DNA from: JAATGI01 sp050729815
GTDB taxonomy: Bacteria > Pseudomonadota > Alphaproteobacteria > ATCC43930 > CGMCC-115725
Reading direction: 5' to 3'
NCBI GenBank assembly: GCA_050729815.1
Contig: JBOHLV010000224.1
Span: forward strand, 1-64,000
Length of the DNA: 64,000 bases
Shown here: positions 15,979 through 25,610 of the stretch, piece after piece
How positions within the stretch are numbered: position 1 is the first letter of the stretch
Layout: each line of letters starts with the position of its first letter
The notes under the pieces: model-generated
Seen by the model: only the letters and a program-made list of their open reading frames with translations
Databases searched by the model: none
What the model was told of the DNA's origin: nothing
Made by a program: the position numbers and the translations under genes

Positions 15979-16527
15979 ATGCCCCGACGCCGTCTCAATG
16001 TGTTCGCGCCGATAGGCTTGGCCGCCGTGATGCTGGCGGCCGGAGCGCTGGCCGCCAGCGCTCACCCCCGCGTGCCGCAGCGGGATCATATCTTCGCGGA
16101 TGAGGCGGCCGGCGCCAACCTTGGCGAGATTTCGGAGGCACGGCTGGCCTTGGCGAAGACCAACGAGGCGGACGTCGACCGGTTCGCTCATCGCATGATC
16201 CACGATCATGGCATGGCCAACGCCCAGTTGAAGAAGATCGCGGAAGCTCAGAACATCAAGCTTCCGACCGTGCCCCCGGCCAACGGCCTCAAGCAGGCGC
16301 ACCGCTTGCAGAAATTAGAGGGCGCCGCCTTCATCCGCGCCTATATCCGCGATCAGATCGCGGACCATCAAAAGGTGATCGCGATGTTCCAGCGCGAAAG
16401 CAGGACCGGCCGCGATTATCAACTGAAGAACTTCGCCAGCGACACGCTGCCGATCCTGCGGACGCATCTCCGGCTGGCACGGGCGCTCAAGGCAAAGGAG
16501 CCGGCGATCGCCACAACCGGCCGGTAA
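15979..16527 (+). CDS. Exported DUF4142 protein
   Basis: A 182-residue protein with a Sec signal peptide (RRR start, hydrophobic core to about residue 27, cleavage probably after ASA at 28). The mature part is the ferritin-like four-helix DUF4142 domain: FADEAAGANLGEISEARLAL, a DRFAHRMIHDHGMAN segment, and a C-terminal TLPILRTHLRLARAL helix. It should be periplasmic or envelope-associated. The family is widespread in stress-responsive loci and has no settled activity. The ATG follows gagaggaggcccactc, a strong ribosome site. Confidence 0.85.
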   Translation: MPRRRLNVFAPIGLAAVMLAAGALAASAHPRVPQRDHIFADEAAGANLGEISEARLALAKTNEADVDRFAHRMIHDHGMANAQLKKIAEAQNIKLPTVPPANGLKQAHRLQKLEGAAFIRAYIRDQIADHQKVIAMFQRESRTGRDYQLKNFASDTLPILRTHLRLARALKAKEPAIATTGR

Positions 16528-16678
16528 TTCCGGGCGAATTTCGGCCGGCTTTTCCGCGCCGGTAGGCCTCCGCTCGTGGTCCGAGTCGGTGCCCGACCAC
16601 CCGAACTGGCACTTGGCGGCAAAACCCGCTATAGGCTTGCCGGTGCCGCGTTCCCATTCGCGGCGGAAGAGGTGGGTG

Positions 16679-18064
16679 ATGGTGGCGAAGTGGCAGCCCC
16701 GCTCCTGGCGGGAGAAGCCAATCAGGCAGGTGCCGGATTATCCCGACGCGGCCGCGCTCGAAACGATCGAGGGGTCCTTGCGCAACTATCCGCCGCTGGT
16801 GTTTGCCGGCGAGGCGCGGCGCTTGAAGGGCACGCTCGGCGCGGTGGCGCAAGGCAAGGCCTTCCTCCTGCAAGGCGGCGACTGCGCCGAAAGCTTTGCG
16901 GAGTTCCACCCCAACAATATCCGCGACACCTTCCGCGTATTGCTTCAGATGGCGGTGGTGTTGACCTATGGCGCCGCGCTGCCGGTGGTGAAGGTAAGCC
17001 GCATGGCCGGCCAGTTCGCCAAGCCCCGCTCCGCCGATACCGAGACGCAAGGCGGCGTCACCCTGCCCGCCTATCGCGGCGACATCGTCAACGGCATGGA
17101 GTTCGATGCCGCGGCGCGCCTTCCCGACCCGCAGCGCATGATGCGCGCCTATTCCCAGGCGGCGGCGACGCTCAATCTTCTGCGCGCCTTCGCCCAGGGT
17201 GGCTATGCCGATCTTCATCGCGTCCATAGCTGGAACCAGGGCTTCGTCGCCTCGAGCCCGCAGGGTGCGCGCTATCGCGAGATGGCCGACCGCCTCTCGG
17301 AAACGCTCGATTTCATGGCCGCGTGCGGCCTCACTTCGGAGACGACGCCGCAGATCCGCGAGACCGACCTTTACACCTCGCATGAGGCGCTGCTCCTGCC
17401 CTACGAGGAAGCGTTGACTCGGGTCGATTCGACCACCGGCGAATGGTACGATTGTTCGGCCCACATGCTGTGGGTTGGCGACCGCACCCGCCAGGCCGAT
17501 GGCGCCCATGTCGAATTCCTGCGCGGGGTCAGGAACCCGATCGGCATGAAATGCGGGCCGAGCCTCGATCCCGGCGACCTGCTCCGCCTCATCGACCTCC
17601 TCAATCCCGAAAATGAGCCCGGGCGCCTGACGCTGATCGCTCGCATGGGTGCCGACAAGGTCGAAGCGAAGCTGCCGCCCCTGATCCGCGCGGTGGAGCG
17701 CGCGGGCCGGAAAGTCGTGTGGTGCTGCGATCCGATGCACGGCAACACCATCACCTCCTCGACCGGCTACAAGACCCGCTCGGTCGATCGCGTGCTGGCC
17801 GAGGTGCGCGGCTTCTTCGCCGCGCATGAGGGCGAAGGCTCCTATGCCGGCGGCGTCCATTTCGAGATGACCGGCCAGGACGTGACCGAATGTATCGGCG
17901 GCGCCCAGGCAATCACGGAAAGCGGCCTCGCCGACCGCTATCACACCCATTGCGATCCGCGCCTCAACGCCAGCCAGGCGTTGGAGCTAGCCTTCCTCAT
18001 CGCCGAGGCCTTGAAGAAGAAGCGCACCGGCGCCGTCGGCGCCCGGATCGCCGCCGCGGTGTGA
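16679..18064 (+). CDS. Class II 3-deoxy-7-phosphoheptulonate synthase
   Basis: A 461-residue enzyme for the first step of aromatic amino acid synthesis, condensing phosphoenolpyruvate and erythrose 4-phosphate. The plant/Mycobacterium-type (class II) signature is clear: FLLQGGDCAESF gives the metal-binding Cys69, with CDPMHGNT, FEMTGQDVTECIGG and HTHCDPRLN downstream giving His, Glu and Asp ligands. The start at 16679 (MVAKWQPRSWREKP) matches the usual family N-terminus and has aagaggtgg before it; the upstream in-frame ATG at 16589 would add 30 atypical residues. The next gene starts 7 bases after the stop. The shared operon with NAD-synthesis genes is unusual. Confidence 0.95.
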   Translation: MVAKWQPRSWREKPIRQVPDYPDAAALETIEGSLRNYPPLVFAGEARRLKGTLGAVAQGKAFLLQGGDCAESFAEFHPNNIRDTFRVLLQMAVVLTYGAALPVVKVSRMAGQFAKPRSADTETQGGVTLPAYRGDIVNGMEFDAAARLPDPQRMMRAYSQAAATLNLLRAFAQGGYADLHRVHSWNQGFVASSPQGARYREMADRLSETLDFMAACGLTSETTPQIRETDLYTSHEALLLPYEEALTRVDSTTGEWYDCSAHMLWVGDRTRQADGAHVEFLRGVRNPIGMKCGPSLDPGDLLRLIDLLNPENEPGRLTLIARMGADKVEAKLPPLIRAVERAGRKVVWCCDPMHGNTITSSTGYKTRSVDRVLAEVRGFFAAHEGEGSYAGGVHFEMTGQDVTECIGGAQAITESGLADRYHTHCDPRLNASQALELAFLIAEALKKKRTGAVGARIAAAV

Positions 18065-18071
18065 GGCCGAT

Positions 18072-19205
18072 TTGCCGCCCGATCCAGCCGACATCGCGCG
18101 GCAGACCGACCAGTATTTCCTGCGCACCAAGGCGATTGTCGGCAAGTTCGGCGACAAACGCGCGACCTATGCCGTTTTCTTGCGCCGGCCGGTGATCTCG
18201 GCGCCGAAATTCGCGATGGAATTTCTGAACGAAATGGCGGCCGCGCGCGGTACGCGGTTCGAGATCGACCTTATCTATCCCGAAGGCGAATGGGTCGGCG
18301 CGGGTAAGCCGATCCTCTATCTTTCGGGCTCGCTTTATCACCTCGTCGATCTTGAGACGCTTTATCTACAAAAGCTCGGCGCGCCCTGCGTCGCCGCCTA
18401 CAACGCCTATGCCATGTGTGTCGATCTGCCGAAGGCGGCGTTCCTCGCCATGGATGCGCGCCATTGCGCCGGCGCCGAGATGGCGCAGATGATGGCCTAT
18501 GCCGCCGCGGTCGGCTCGGCGGCGGCGCGGCGCACGGCCGGCGCCATTGGCTTTATCGCCAACGCCACCGATGCAACGGCGCCTTATTTCGGCAATGACA
18601 AGGGCCGCGGCACGATGCCCCATGCGCTGATCGGCTATGCCGGCTCGACCTTGCGCGCCGCAGAGATGTTCCGCGAGACGTTTCCCGAGGAGCCGATGAC
18701 CGTCCTCGTTGATTATTTTGGCCGCGAGATTTCGGATTCGCTCGAAATCGCCCGCGCCTTCCCTGATCTTGCGGCGGCCGGCGATCTGTCGCTGCGGCTC
18801 GACACTCACGGCGGCCGTTATGTCGAGGGGCTTGATCTCAACCGCTCCTATGAAATCCTCGCGAAGGCGGCGCCGGAATCGATCCACGGCTATCGTTCGG
18901 AGGCCGATCTGCGCCATCTCGTCGGCACCGGGGTCAGCGCCGCCGCGATCTGGCATCTGCGCAACAGCCTCGACGCGGCCGGCTTCCCGCGCGTCAAGAT
19001 CGTCGCCAGTTCCGGCTTCTCGCCCGATAAATGCCGCATGATGGCCGTGGCGAAAGCGCCCATCGACGTGGTCGGCACCGGGTCCTATCTTCCCGACATC
19101 TGGCCCGAAACCTATGCAACGGCGGACATCGTGGCGTATGACGACAAACCTCTCGTGAAGAAAGGCCGGGAATTCCTCCTGGAGAAGCGGAGGCTCGCGC
19201 CGTGA
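18072..19205 (+). CDS. Nicotinate phosphoribosyltransferase-like protein
   Basis: A 377-residue protein of the nicotinate/quinolinate phosphoribosyltransferase fold. Family marks include DQYFLRTKAIVGKFGD at the start, LYLQKLGAPCVAAYNA, the DARHCAGAEMAQMMAY segment (about residues 133-148), HALIGYAG, DYFGREISDS and the phosphate-binding region VKIVASSGFSPDKC. It would convert nicotinate and PRPP to nicotinate mononucleotide in the NAD salvage pathway. It starts at TTG (18072) with gagg five bases upstream, only 7 bases after the DAHP synthase stop. It overlaps the NAD synthetase gene by GTGA, which supports the salvage role. Confidence 0.85.
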   Translation: MPPDPADIARQTDQYFLRTKAIVGKFGDKRATYAVFLRRPVISAPKFAMEFLNEMAAARGTRFEIDLIYPEGEWVGAGKPILYLSGSLYHLVDLETLYLQKLGAPCVAAYNAYAMCVDLPKAAFLAMDARHCAGAEMAQMMAYAAAVGSAAARRTAGAIGFIANATDATAPYFGNDKGRGTMPHALIGYAGSTLRAAEMFRETFPEEPMTVLVDYFGREISDSLEIARAFPDLAAAGDLSLRLDTHGGRYVEGLDLNRSYEILAKAAPESIHGYRSEADLRHLVGTGVSAAAIWHLRNSLDAAGFPRVKIVASSGFSPDKCRMMAVAKAPIDVVGTGSYLPDIWPETYATADIVAYDDKPLVKKGREFLLEKRRLAP

Positions 19206-20920
19206 CCGATCGCTTGACCATCGCGCTCGCCCAACTCGATCCGACGGTCGGCGACATCGCCGGCAATCTCGCCAGGTTCCGCAAGGCGCGCGCGGAAGCG
19301 GCGGCGATGGGCGCCGATCTCATCGCCTCGACGGAGCTGTTCGTCGCGGGCTATCCGCCGGAAGACCTCGTTCTGAAACCGTCCTTCGTCGCCGCGTGCG
19401 AGGGTGCCGTCATCCGCTTCGCCCGCGAGATGGGCCCCGGCCCGGCGGTGATCATCGGCACGCCCTGGCGCCAGGACGGCAGGCTCTACAACGCCGCGGC
19501 GCTCCTCGATGGCGGCAAGGTCGCGGCGCTGCGCTTCAAGTATGAGCTGCCGAATTACGGCGTCTTCGATGAGAAGCGCGTGTTCGCGCCCGGCCCGGCG
19601 CCGGGGCCGGTGGTGGTGAAGGGCGTGCGCATCGGCGTCATGATCTGCGAGGATATGTGGGTCCAGGACCCGGCCGAGTCCCTCGCCGAAAGCGGCGCCG
19701 AATTGCTCCTCGTCATCAACGGCTCGCCCTATGAGTGCGACAAGCGCGATGTGCGCATGTCGCTCGCGGTGGCGCGGGTCACGGAAAGCCGATTGCCGCT
19801 CCTCTATGTCAACCAGGTCTCGGGCCAGGACGAGCTGGTGTTCGATGGCGGTTCCTTCGTGCTCGGTGCCGATCGCGCGCTTCGGGTCCAAGCGCCGGAC
19901 TGGCGCGAGATGGTGGTGAAGACGGACTGGCGCCGACGGGCGGATGGTAGCTGGACGGCCGACAAAGGCATCCTGGTGCGGCCCTCAGCCGAGCTTGAGG
20001 CGATCTATCGTGCCACGGTGCTGGGCCTCGGCGACTACGTCGGCAAGAACGGATTTCCGGGCGTGGTGCTGGGGCTGTCGGGCGGCATCGATTCCGCGCT
20101 CTCGGCCGCGGTTGCGGTCGATGCCCTGGGCGCCGACAAGGTCCATTGCGTCATGATGCCATCGCGCTACACATCGGGGGAGAGCCTCGATGATGCCGCC
20201 GCGGTGGCGCGGCTCCTCGGCGTCGATCTGCGCGAAATCGATATTGAACCGGCGGTCGCCGCCTTCGACACGATGCTGGCGCCGTCCTTCGCGGGCCGCG
20301 GGCCCGACAGCACCGAGGAAAACCTTCAGGCGCGGGCACGCGGCATCACGCTCATGGCGCTCTCCAACAAGTTCGGCTGGATGGTGCTGTCGACCGGCAA
20401 CAAGTCGGAAATGTCGGTCGGTTATGCCACGCTCTATGGCGATATGTGCGGCGGCTTTTCGGTCTTGAAGGATGTCTACAAGACTACAATCTTCGCCCTC
20501 GCCCGCTGGCGCAACGAGACCCGGCCCGACGGCCTCGCCGGGCCGGAAGGCCGCGTCATGCCGGAGCGCGTCATCTCGAAGCCGCCGACCGCCGAGTTGA
20601 AGGCGAACCAGACCGACCAGGACACGCTGCCGCCTTATGACAAGCTCGATGATATCCTCGAATGCCTCATCGAGCGCGAGATGACGCCGGCCGAGATCGT
20701 GACCCGCGGCCATGACGAAGGGGTGGTGCGGCTCGTCTGGCGGATGCTCGACCGCGCCGAATACAAGCGCCGCCAGGCACCGCCGGGGGTCAAAATCACC
20801 CGTCGCGCCTTCGGCCGCGACCGTCGGTATCCCATCACCAACGCCTTCACCGACGCCAAGGGCCTGGCCGCCGCCGAGCCGGGCGAAATCCCGCGCGCCC
20901 CGACGCCGGCGGTGACGTAA
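19202..20920 (+). CDS. nadE: Glutamine-dependent NAD+ synthetase
   Basis: A 572-residue two-domain enzyme making NAD+ from deamido-NAD+, ATP and glutamine. The N-terminal carbon-nitrogen hydrolase domain carries the Glu45-Lys113-Cys149 triad (STELFVAGYPP, RFKYELPNYGVFDEKR, VMICEDMW). The C-terminal ATP-pyrophosphatase domain has the P-loop LSGGIDSALSAA (Ser293) and STGNKSEMSVGYATLYGD. The GTG start overlaps the preceding stop. With the phosphoribosyltransferase-like gene it forms a complete NAD salvage pair, although the adenylyltransferase (NadD) is absent here. Confidence 0.96.
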   Translation: MTDRLTIALAQLDPTVGDIAGNLARFRKARAEAAAMGADLIASTELFVAGYPPEDLVLKPSFVAACEGAVIRFAREMGPGPAVIIGTPWRQDGRLYNAAALLDGGKVAALRFKYELPNYGVFDEKRVFAPGPAPGPVVVKGVRIGVMICEDMWVQDPAESLAESGAELLLVINGSPYECDKRDVRMSLAVARVTESRLPLLYVNQVSGQDELVFDGGSFVLGADRALRVQAPDWREMVVKTDWRRRADGSWTADKGILVRPSAELEAIYRATVLGLGDYVGKNGFPGVVLGLSGGIDSALSAAVAVDALGADKVHCVMMPSRYTSGESLDDAAAVARLLGVDLREIDIEPAVAAFDTMLAPSFAGRGPDSTEENLQARARGITLMALSNKFGWMVLSTGNKSEMSVGYATLYGDMCGGFSVLKDVYKTTIFALARWRNETRPDGLAGPEGRVMPERVISKPPTAELKANQTDQDTLPPYDKLDDILECLIEREMTPAEIVTRGHDEGVVRLVWRMLDRAEYKRRQAPPGVKITRRAFGRDRRYPITNAFTDAKGLAAAEPGEIPRAPTPAVT

Positions 20921-20922
20921 GG

Positions 20923-22593
20923 ATGCCCGACACGCCTGCCATCGCGGAACCCGGCCGCGATTTCATCCGCGACATCGTCGATGCCGATCGCGCCGCTGGC
21001 AGCGCCCCTGAAATCGTGACCCGCTTTCCGCCGGAGCCGAACGGCTATCTCCATATCGGACATGCCAAATCGATCTGCCTCAATTTCGGCCTCGCCCTCG
21101 AATATGGTGGCCATTGCAGCTTGCGCTTCGACGACACCAACCCGGCGAGGGAAGAGCAGGAATATCTCGACGCGATCGAGTGCGACGTGCGCTGGCTCGG
21201 TTTCGACTGGGGCCGGCACCTCCATCATGCCTCCGATTATTTTGAACAGCTTTACGACTGGGCCGAGCATCTGATCCGCCACGGCGATGCCTATGTCGAT
21301 GACCAGTCGGCCGGGGAAATGCGGGGCAATCGCGGCACCTTGACCGAGCCCGGCCGCGACAGCCCGTGGCGCAACCGCGCGGCCGGCGAGAATCTCGATC
21401 TCTTCCGCCGCATGCGCGCCGGCGAATTCCCGAACGGCGCCAAAACGCTGCGCGCCCGGATCGACATGGAAGCCGGCAACATCAATCTGCGCGATCCGGT
21501 GCTCTATCGCATCCTCCACGCGACGCACCCGCGCACCGGCGATCAATGGTGCATCTATCCCAACTATGATTTCGCCCATGGCCAGTCGGACGCGATCGAG
21601 GGCGTGACCCATTCGCTCTGCACCTTGGAATTCGAGGATCACCGGCCGCTCTATGACTGGCTCCTTGACCATCTGCCGGTGCCGTCGCGGCCGCGGCAAT
21701 ATGAGTTCGCGCGGCTCAATCTCGCCTATACCGTGCTGTCGAAGCGGGTGCTGACGCGGCTCGTCGGCGAGGGCCATGTTTCGGGCTGGGATGATCCGCG
21801 CATGCCGACCCTGGCGGGCTTGCGCCGGCGCGGCGTGCCGCCGGTGGCGATCCGCGACTTCATCCGCCGCGTTGGGATCGCCCGCGCCAACAGCCTCGTC
21901 GATCTCGCGATGTTCGACCATGCCGTGCGCGACCACCTCAACCGGGCGGCGCCGCGCCGCCTCGCCGTGCTGAAGCCCTTGAGGGTCGTGATCGAGAATT
22001 ATCCCGAAGGCCGGACGGAACAGCTCGACGCCATCAACCATCCCGACGATCCGGCCGCCGGCACACGCCACATCCCCTTCGGCCGCGAGCTTTATATCGA
22101 GCGCGAGGATTTCCTCGAAGACCCGCCGAAGAAATTCTTCCGCCTCGCCCCCGGCCGCGAGGTGCGGCTGCGCTATGCCTATTTCATCACCTGCCGCGAG
22201 GTGGTGAAGGACGCGGCCGGCAACATCGTGGAACTGCGCTGCACCTATGATCCGGCGACCCGCGGCGGCAACGCCCCCGATGGCCGCAAGGTACAGGCGA
22301 CGATCCACTGGGTCGCGGTGGCGCAGGCGCTGCCGGCCGAAATCCGGCTCTATAATCTGCTTTTCACCCGGCCCGATCCCGGTGCCGAGGGCGATGTCTT
22401 CGCGGACCTTAATCCGAATTCCCTCGAAATCCTGAATGATGCCCGGGTCGAGCCGGCGCTTGCCACGGCGGAGATCGAACAAGCGGTGCAGTTCGAGCGG
22501 CAAGGCTATTTCTGTCGCGATCGGGATTCATCGCCGGACCGTCTCGTCTTCAACCGCACCGTCGCCTTGCGGGACTCTTACGCCAAGGCCTAG
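20923..22593 (+). CDS. glnS: Glutaminyl-tRNA synthetase
   Basis: A 556-residue class I synthetase. The HIGH motif lies at residues 44-47 (FPPEPNGYLHIGHAKS) and the KMSKS equivalent VLSKR at 271-275. The RFDDTNP element and the C-terminal beta-barrel anticodon-binding region (from about residue 340) identify GlnRS rather than GltX. Many alphaproteobacteria make Gln-tRNA indirectly through GatCAB, so a glnS gene suggests acquisition by this lineage. It starts two bases after nadE and is probably the last gene of that operon. Its TAG stop shares a CTAG with the stop of the GST gene on the other strand. Confidence 0.95.
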   Translation: MPDTPAIAEPGRDFIRDIVDADRAAGSAPEIVTRFPPEPNGYLHIGHAKSICLNFGLALEYGGHCSLRFDDTNPAREEQEYLDAIECDVRWLGFDWGRHLHHASDYFEQLYDWAEHLIRHGDAYVDDQSAGEMRGNRGTLTEPGRDSPWRNRAAGENLDLFRRMRAGEFPNGAKTLRARIDMEAGNINLRDPVLYRILHATHPRTGDQWCIYPNYDFAHGQSDAIEGVTHSLCTLEFEDHRPLYDWLLDHLPVPSRPRQYEFARLNLAYTVLSKRVLTRLVGEGHVSGWDDPRMPTLAGLRRRGVPPVAIRDFIRRVGIARANSLVDLAMFDHAVRDHLNRAAPRRLAVLKPLRVVIENYPEGRTEQLDAINHPDDPAAGTRHIPFGRELYIEREDFLEDPPKKFFRLAPGREVRLRYAYFITCREVVKDAAGNIVELRCTYDPATRGGNAPDGRKVQATIHWVAVAQALPAEIRLYNLLFTRPDPGAEGDVFADLNPNSLEILNDARVEPALATAEIEQAVQFERQGYFCRDRDSSPDRLVFNRTVALRDSYAKA

Positions 22594-23402
22594 GCTCGGT
22601 TTCTGATGATGCCGCGGATGAGACGGCCCAGATGCATCTTGGTCCAGATATCGGCGGCGGCGAAGCTCGGCCGCGCCTCCATCGCCCGCCAATAGCGGGC
22701 GACCCCGGGCCGCTTCTGGAGTTCGGCGCCGAGCCCGGCAAATTCCATCCGGCCGAGGAACACGGTCCAGACGGTATCGGCGACTCCGTAGGAGGGCGGC
22801 ACCATCACCGCCCTTCCATCGGCGAAATTCGCCTCCATTTGATCGAGCAAGCCGATCGCCTCGCCGCGGCGCTGCACTGCGAGGCGCTGTACCTTCGCCG
22901 GCTCGAACATCCGGACCCGTTCGGCGAACAAGGCGGCGCGGGCCTTATAGAGATCGGCGAGATCGGGATTGGCCGCGGCCAGCCGCAAGAGCCGGCGCTC
23001 TGCCGCCGCCAGCCGCTTCGGGATCACCATCCGCGCCAGCGGGTTGCGGCTTAAAAGGCCGCCGAAGGTGAGCTGGTCGATCGGAAAGGCATAGTGCAGA
23101 TCGAGCCAGCGCCGCGTCTCGTCATCGAGCCCCGCATCCGCGACACCAAGCGCGAATTCGGCAATGTCCCGGCTCTCGGCCAGGGCACGATCCGGCAACA
23201 CCAGGGTCGGCACCGTCATGTTGGGATTGAGGCGGACATAATCCGGCCGCTGCTGGCTCCCCCGGTAATGGATCTCGACGAACACTGGCTCATAGCCGAT
23301 GCCGCCTTCCGCCAGCGCCAAGCGAGCGATCATCGAATAATAGGAGGATGGGGCGTGGTAAAGCCGCGGCTTCGCGGACGCGTGCTCCTGATCGTTCGTC
23401 AT
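22590..23402 (-). CDS. Glutathione S-transferase family protein
   Basis: A 270-residue protein. The thioredoxin-like N-terminal domain begins RLYHAPSSYYSMIARLALAE, with YYS as the putative glutathione-activating site, and has VPTLVLPDRALAESRDIAEF containing the cis-Pro and the ES(R) motif that binds the gamma-glutamyl group. A helical C-terminal domain follows from about residue 95. The exact class cannot be given from sequence alone. It is convergent with glnS and shares a four-base CTAG at the stops. The start faces an OsmC-family gene 74 bases away on the other strand. Confidence 0.85.
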   Translation of the reverse strand: MTNDQEHASAKPRLYHAPSSYYSMIARLALAEGGIGYEPVFVEIHYRGSQQRPDYVRLNPNMTVPTLVLPDRALAESRDIAEFALGVADAGLDDETRRWLDLHYAFPIDQLTFGGLLSRNPLARMVIPKRLAAAERRLLRLAAANPDLADLYKARAALFAERVRMFEPAKVQRLAVQRRGEAIGLLDQMEANFADGRAVMVPPSYGVADTVWTVFLGRMEFAGLGAELQKRPGVARYWRAMEARPSFAAADIWTKMHLGRLIRGIIRNRA

Positions 23403-23476
23403 GGGGCGGATTTATATCACATCCCGATGAGCGCCGCTTATTGACAAGCACGGTCCCGCGCCCCGATCTTTCCCTC

Positions 23477-23977
23477 ATGGCTCATCCTCATCACTATGCG
23501 GCGACCTTGACCTGGACCGGCGCGGCCCAAGGGCCGGCGCGCGACTATCACGGCTATTCGCGCGATTACAGCGTTGAGATTCCGGGAAAGCCGGTGTTGC
23601 GCGGCTCGGCCGATGCCGCTTTCCGCGGCGATCCCGGTCTCTATAATCCCGAGGATCTGCTGCTGGTCGCGCTTTCCGCCTGCCAGATGCTGAGCTATCT
23701 GGCGCTCGGCGCTCGGCTCGGCGTCGAGGTTCATGCCTATCGCGACCGCGCCACCGGCACCATGGGGATTCAGCGCCAGCCGGGGCAGAAGATCGCGCGC
23801 CTGCGCTTTGTCGAGGTCGTGCTTCATCCCGAGGTGACGATCAGCGCCGACTCTGATGCGGCCCGCGCCCTCGCCCTTCACGAGCAGGCCCAGGGCGAAT
23901 GCTTCATCGCCAATTCGGTGAATTTCCCGGTCCGGCACGAGCCGACCATCCTGAAGGCCGGCAACAAGGCGGCGTAA
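23477..23977 (+). CDS. OsmC-family peroxidase-like protein
   Basis: A 166-residue OsmC/Ohr-fold protein. The start MAHPHHYAATLTWTGAAQGP and the segments YNPEDLLLVALSACQMLSYL (first redox Cys) and HEQAQGECFIANSVNFPVRH (second redox Cys) are characteristic. Two cysteines reduce organic hydroperoxides in this family; both are present. It is the OsmC-like subgroup with a longer N-terminus. The ATG at 23477 is chosen because upstream codons overlap the GST promoter region. cysS starts 8 bases after the stop. Confidence 0.88.
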   Translation: MAHPHHYAATLTWTGAAQGPARDYHGYSRDYSVEIPGKPVLRGSADAAFRGDPGLYNPEDLLLVALSACQMLSYLALGARLGVEVHAYRDRATGTMGIQRQPGQKIARLRFVEVVLHPEVTISADSDAARALALHEQAQGECFIANSVNFPVRHEPTILKAGNKAA

Positions 23978-23985
23978 AACACGCG

Positions 23986-25362
23986 ATGCCGCTCCATCTC
24001 TACAACACGGCGATCCGCCGCAAGGAAGCGTTCGAGCCGTTGGACGCCGCCAATGTCCGCGTCTATGTCTGCGGCCCCACGGTCTATGATCTTGCACATA
24101 TCGGCAATGCGCGGCCTGTCATCGTGTTCGACGTGCTTTATCGCCTGTTGCGCCATCTTTATGGCGCGGATCACGTCACCTATGTCCGCAACATCACCGA
24201 CATCGACGACAAGATCAACGCCGCCGCCAAGGCCAACGGCGAGAGCATCCGCGAGCTGACCACCCGCACCGCCGCCGCCTTTCACAAAGATGTTGCGGCG
24301 TTGGGCGCCTTGCCGCCTTCGATCGAACCGCGCGCCACCGACCATATCCCCCAGATCATCGCCATGATCGAGCGCCTCGTCGCCTCGGATCATGCCTATC
24401 GCGCCGAGGGCCATGTGCTCTTTTCCGTCGCGAGCGATCCCGATTACGGCCGTTTCTCCCGCCGCCCGCGCGACGAGATGATCGCCGGCGCCCGGGTCGA
24501 GATCGCGCCCTATAAGAAGGACCCGGCGGATTTCGTGCTGTGGAAGCCGTCGCCGCCGGACCTTCCCGGCTGGGACAGTCCCTGGGGCCGCGGCCGGCCC
24601 GGCTGGCATATCGAATGCTCGGCGATGAGCGAAGCGCATCTGGGCGAGAGTTTCGACATTCATGGCGGCGGACTTGATCTCATCTTTCCCCATCATGAGA
24701 ACGAGATCGCGCAAAGCGTCTCGGCCAATGCCGGCCGGCCGTTCGTGCGCTATTGGCTCCATAACGGCTTCGTCACCGTCGATGGTGAGAAGATGGCGAA
24801 ATCGGCCGGCAACTTCACCACCATCCGCGACGTGCTGGCCGGGGTGCCGGGCGAGGTCGCGCGCTATGCCATGCTGATGAACCATTACCGCGATCCCTTG
24901 GATTGGACGGAGGATCGCCTCGACCAGGCCCGCCACGCGCTTGATCGCTTCTATCTCGCGTTGCGCGAGGTGGCGGCGCTCGACGCCGCGCCGGAGGGGC
25001 CGTCCCATGGCGTCCTTGCCGCGCTCGAGGACGATCTCAACACGCCCTTGGCCCTCGCGGCACTGCACGATGTCATGACCGAATTGAACAAGGCCGGTTC
25101 GGACGCCGACAAGGCGCCGCTCAAGGGCGAATTGCTCGCCGCCGGCGAATTGCTCGGCCTCTTCAAAGAGGACCCGGCGCAATGGCTCCAGGGCGACGAT
25201 GCCGAATCCGACGAGATCGAGACGCTGGTCACCGCCCGGCTCGCCGCCCGGAAGGCCAAGAACTTCGCCGAGGCCGACCGCATCCGCACCGAACTCGCGC
25301 TGCGCGGCATCCTTCTGGAGGACAAGCCCGGCGGCAGGACCGAATGGCGCCGCGCCGTCTAG
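23986..25362 (+). CDS. cysS: Cysteinyl-tRNA synthetase
   Basis: A 458-residue class I synthetase. Cys29 (VYVCGPTVYD) begins the zinc site; HIGN is at residues 38-41, WHIECSAMS and the HGGGLDLIFPHHENEIAQS zinc/adenylate segment are in the middle, and KMAKS is at 269-273. The C-terminal helical domain recognises the anticodon. The ATG at 23986 (MPLHLYNTAIRRKEAF) is the conserved family start; upstream ATGs overlap the OsmC gene. It probably shares a transcript with the OsmC gene. Confidence 0.96.
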   Translation: MPLHLYNTAIRRKEAFEPLDAANVRVYVCGPTVYDLAHIGNARPVIVFDVLYRLLRHLYGADHVTYVRNITDIDDKINAAAKANGESIRELTTRTAAAFHKDVAALGALPPSIEPRATDHIPQIIAMIERLVASDHAYRAEGHVLFSVASDPDYGRFSRRPRDEMIAGARVEIAPYKKDPADFVLWKPSPPDLPGWDSPWGRGRPGWHIECSAMSEAHLGESFDIHGGGLDLIFPHHENEIAQSVSANAGRPFVRYWLHNGFVTVDGEKMAKSAGNFTTIRDVLAGVPGEVARYAMLMNHYRDPLDWTEDRLDQARHALDRFYLALREVAALDAAPEGPSHGVLAALEDDLNTPLALAALHDVMTELNKAGSDADKAPLKGELLAAGELLGLFKEDPAQWLQGDDAESDEIETLVTARLAARKAKNFAEADRIRTELALRGILLEDKPGGRTEWRRAV

Positions 25363-25428
25363 AATGGAACAAGGCAAAGGGCGGTATTTTCGTGCCATCG
25401 CCCCGCGCGGCGCTTCGCGCCCGCCGAA

Positions 25429-25457
25429 TTGACAGTTTCGGGCGTGCTCTTTAGGTT
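25429..25457 (+). promoter_or_regulatory. Putative promoter for cimA
   Basis: A perfect TTGACA (25429-25434) is followed after 17 bases by TAGGTT (25452-25457), a weak -10. It lies in the 248-base gap between cysS and the citramalate synthase gene. Confidence 0.4.
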
Positions 25458-25610
25458 GACCCGATGGTTTCGCTTCCCGCACTCGCCCGGCGAATTATCC
25501 GCCCGGCCTCTTCCGGGGCCGGGAATGATTCGGTTTGGGAGCGCCACGCCAACGCCTGATTTGAGCGGCCACGAATTTCCGAGCCGCGATCGGGCGGCAC
25601 AGGAAGCAGA

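Noticed and set aside
20635..22503. A 622-codon minus-strand frame across nadE and glnS
   Set aside because: Antisense to two conserved genes and without motifs; a shadow frame.
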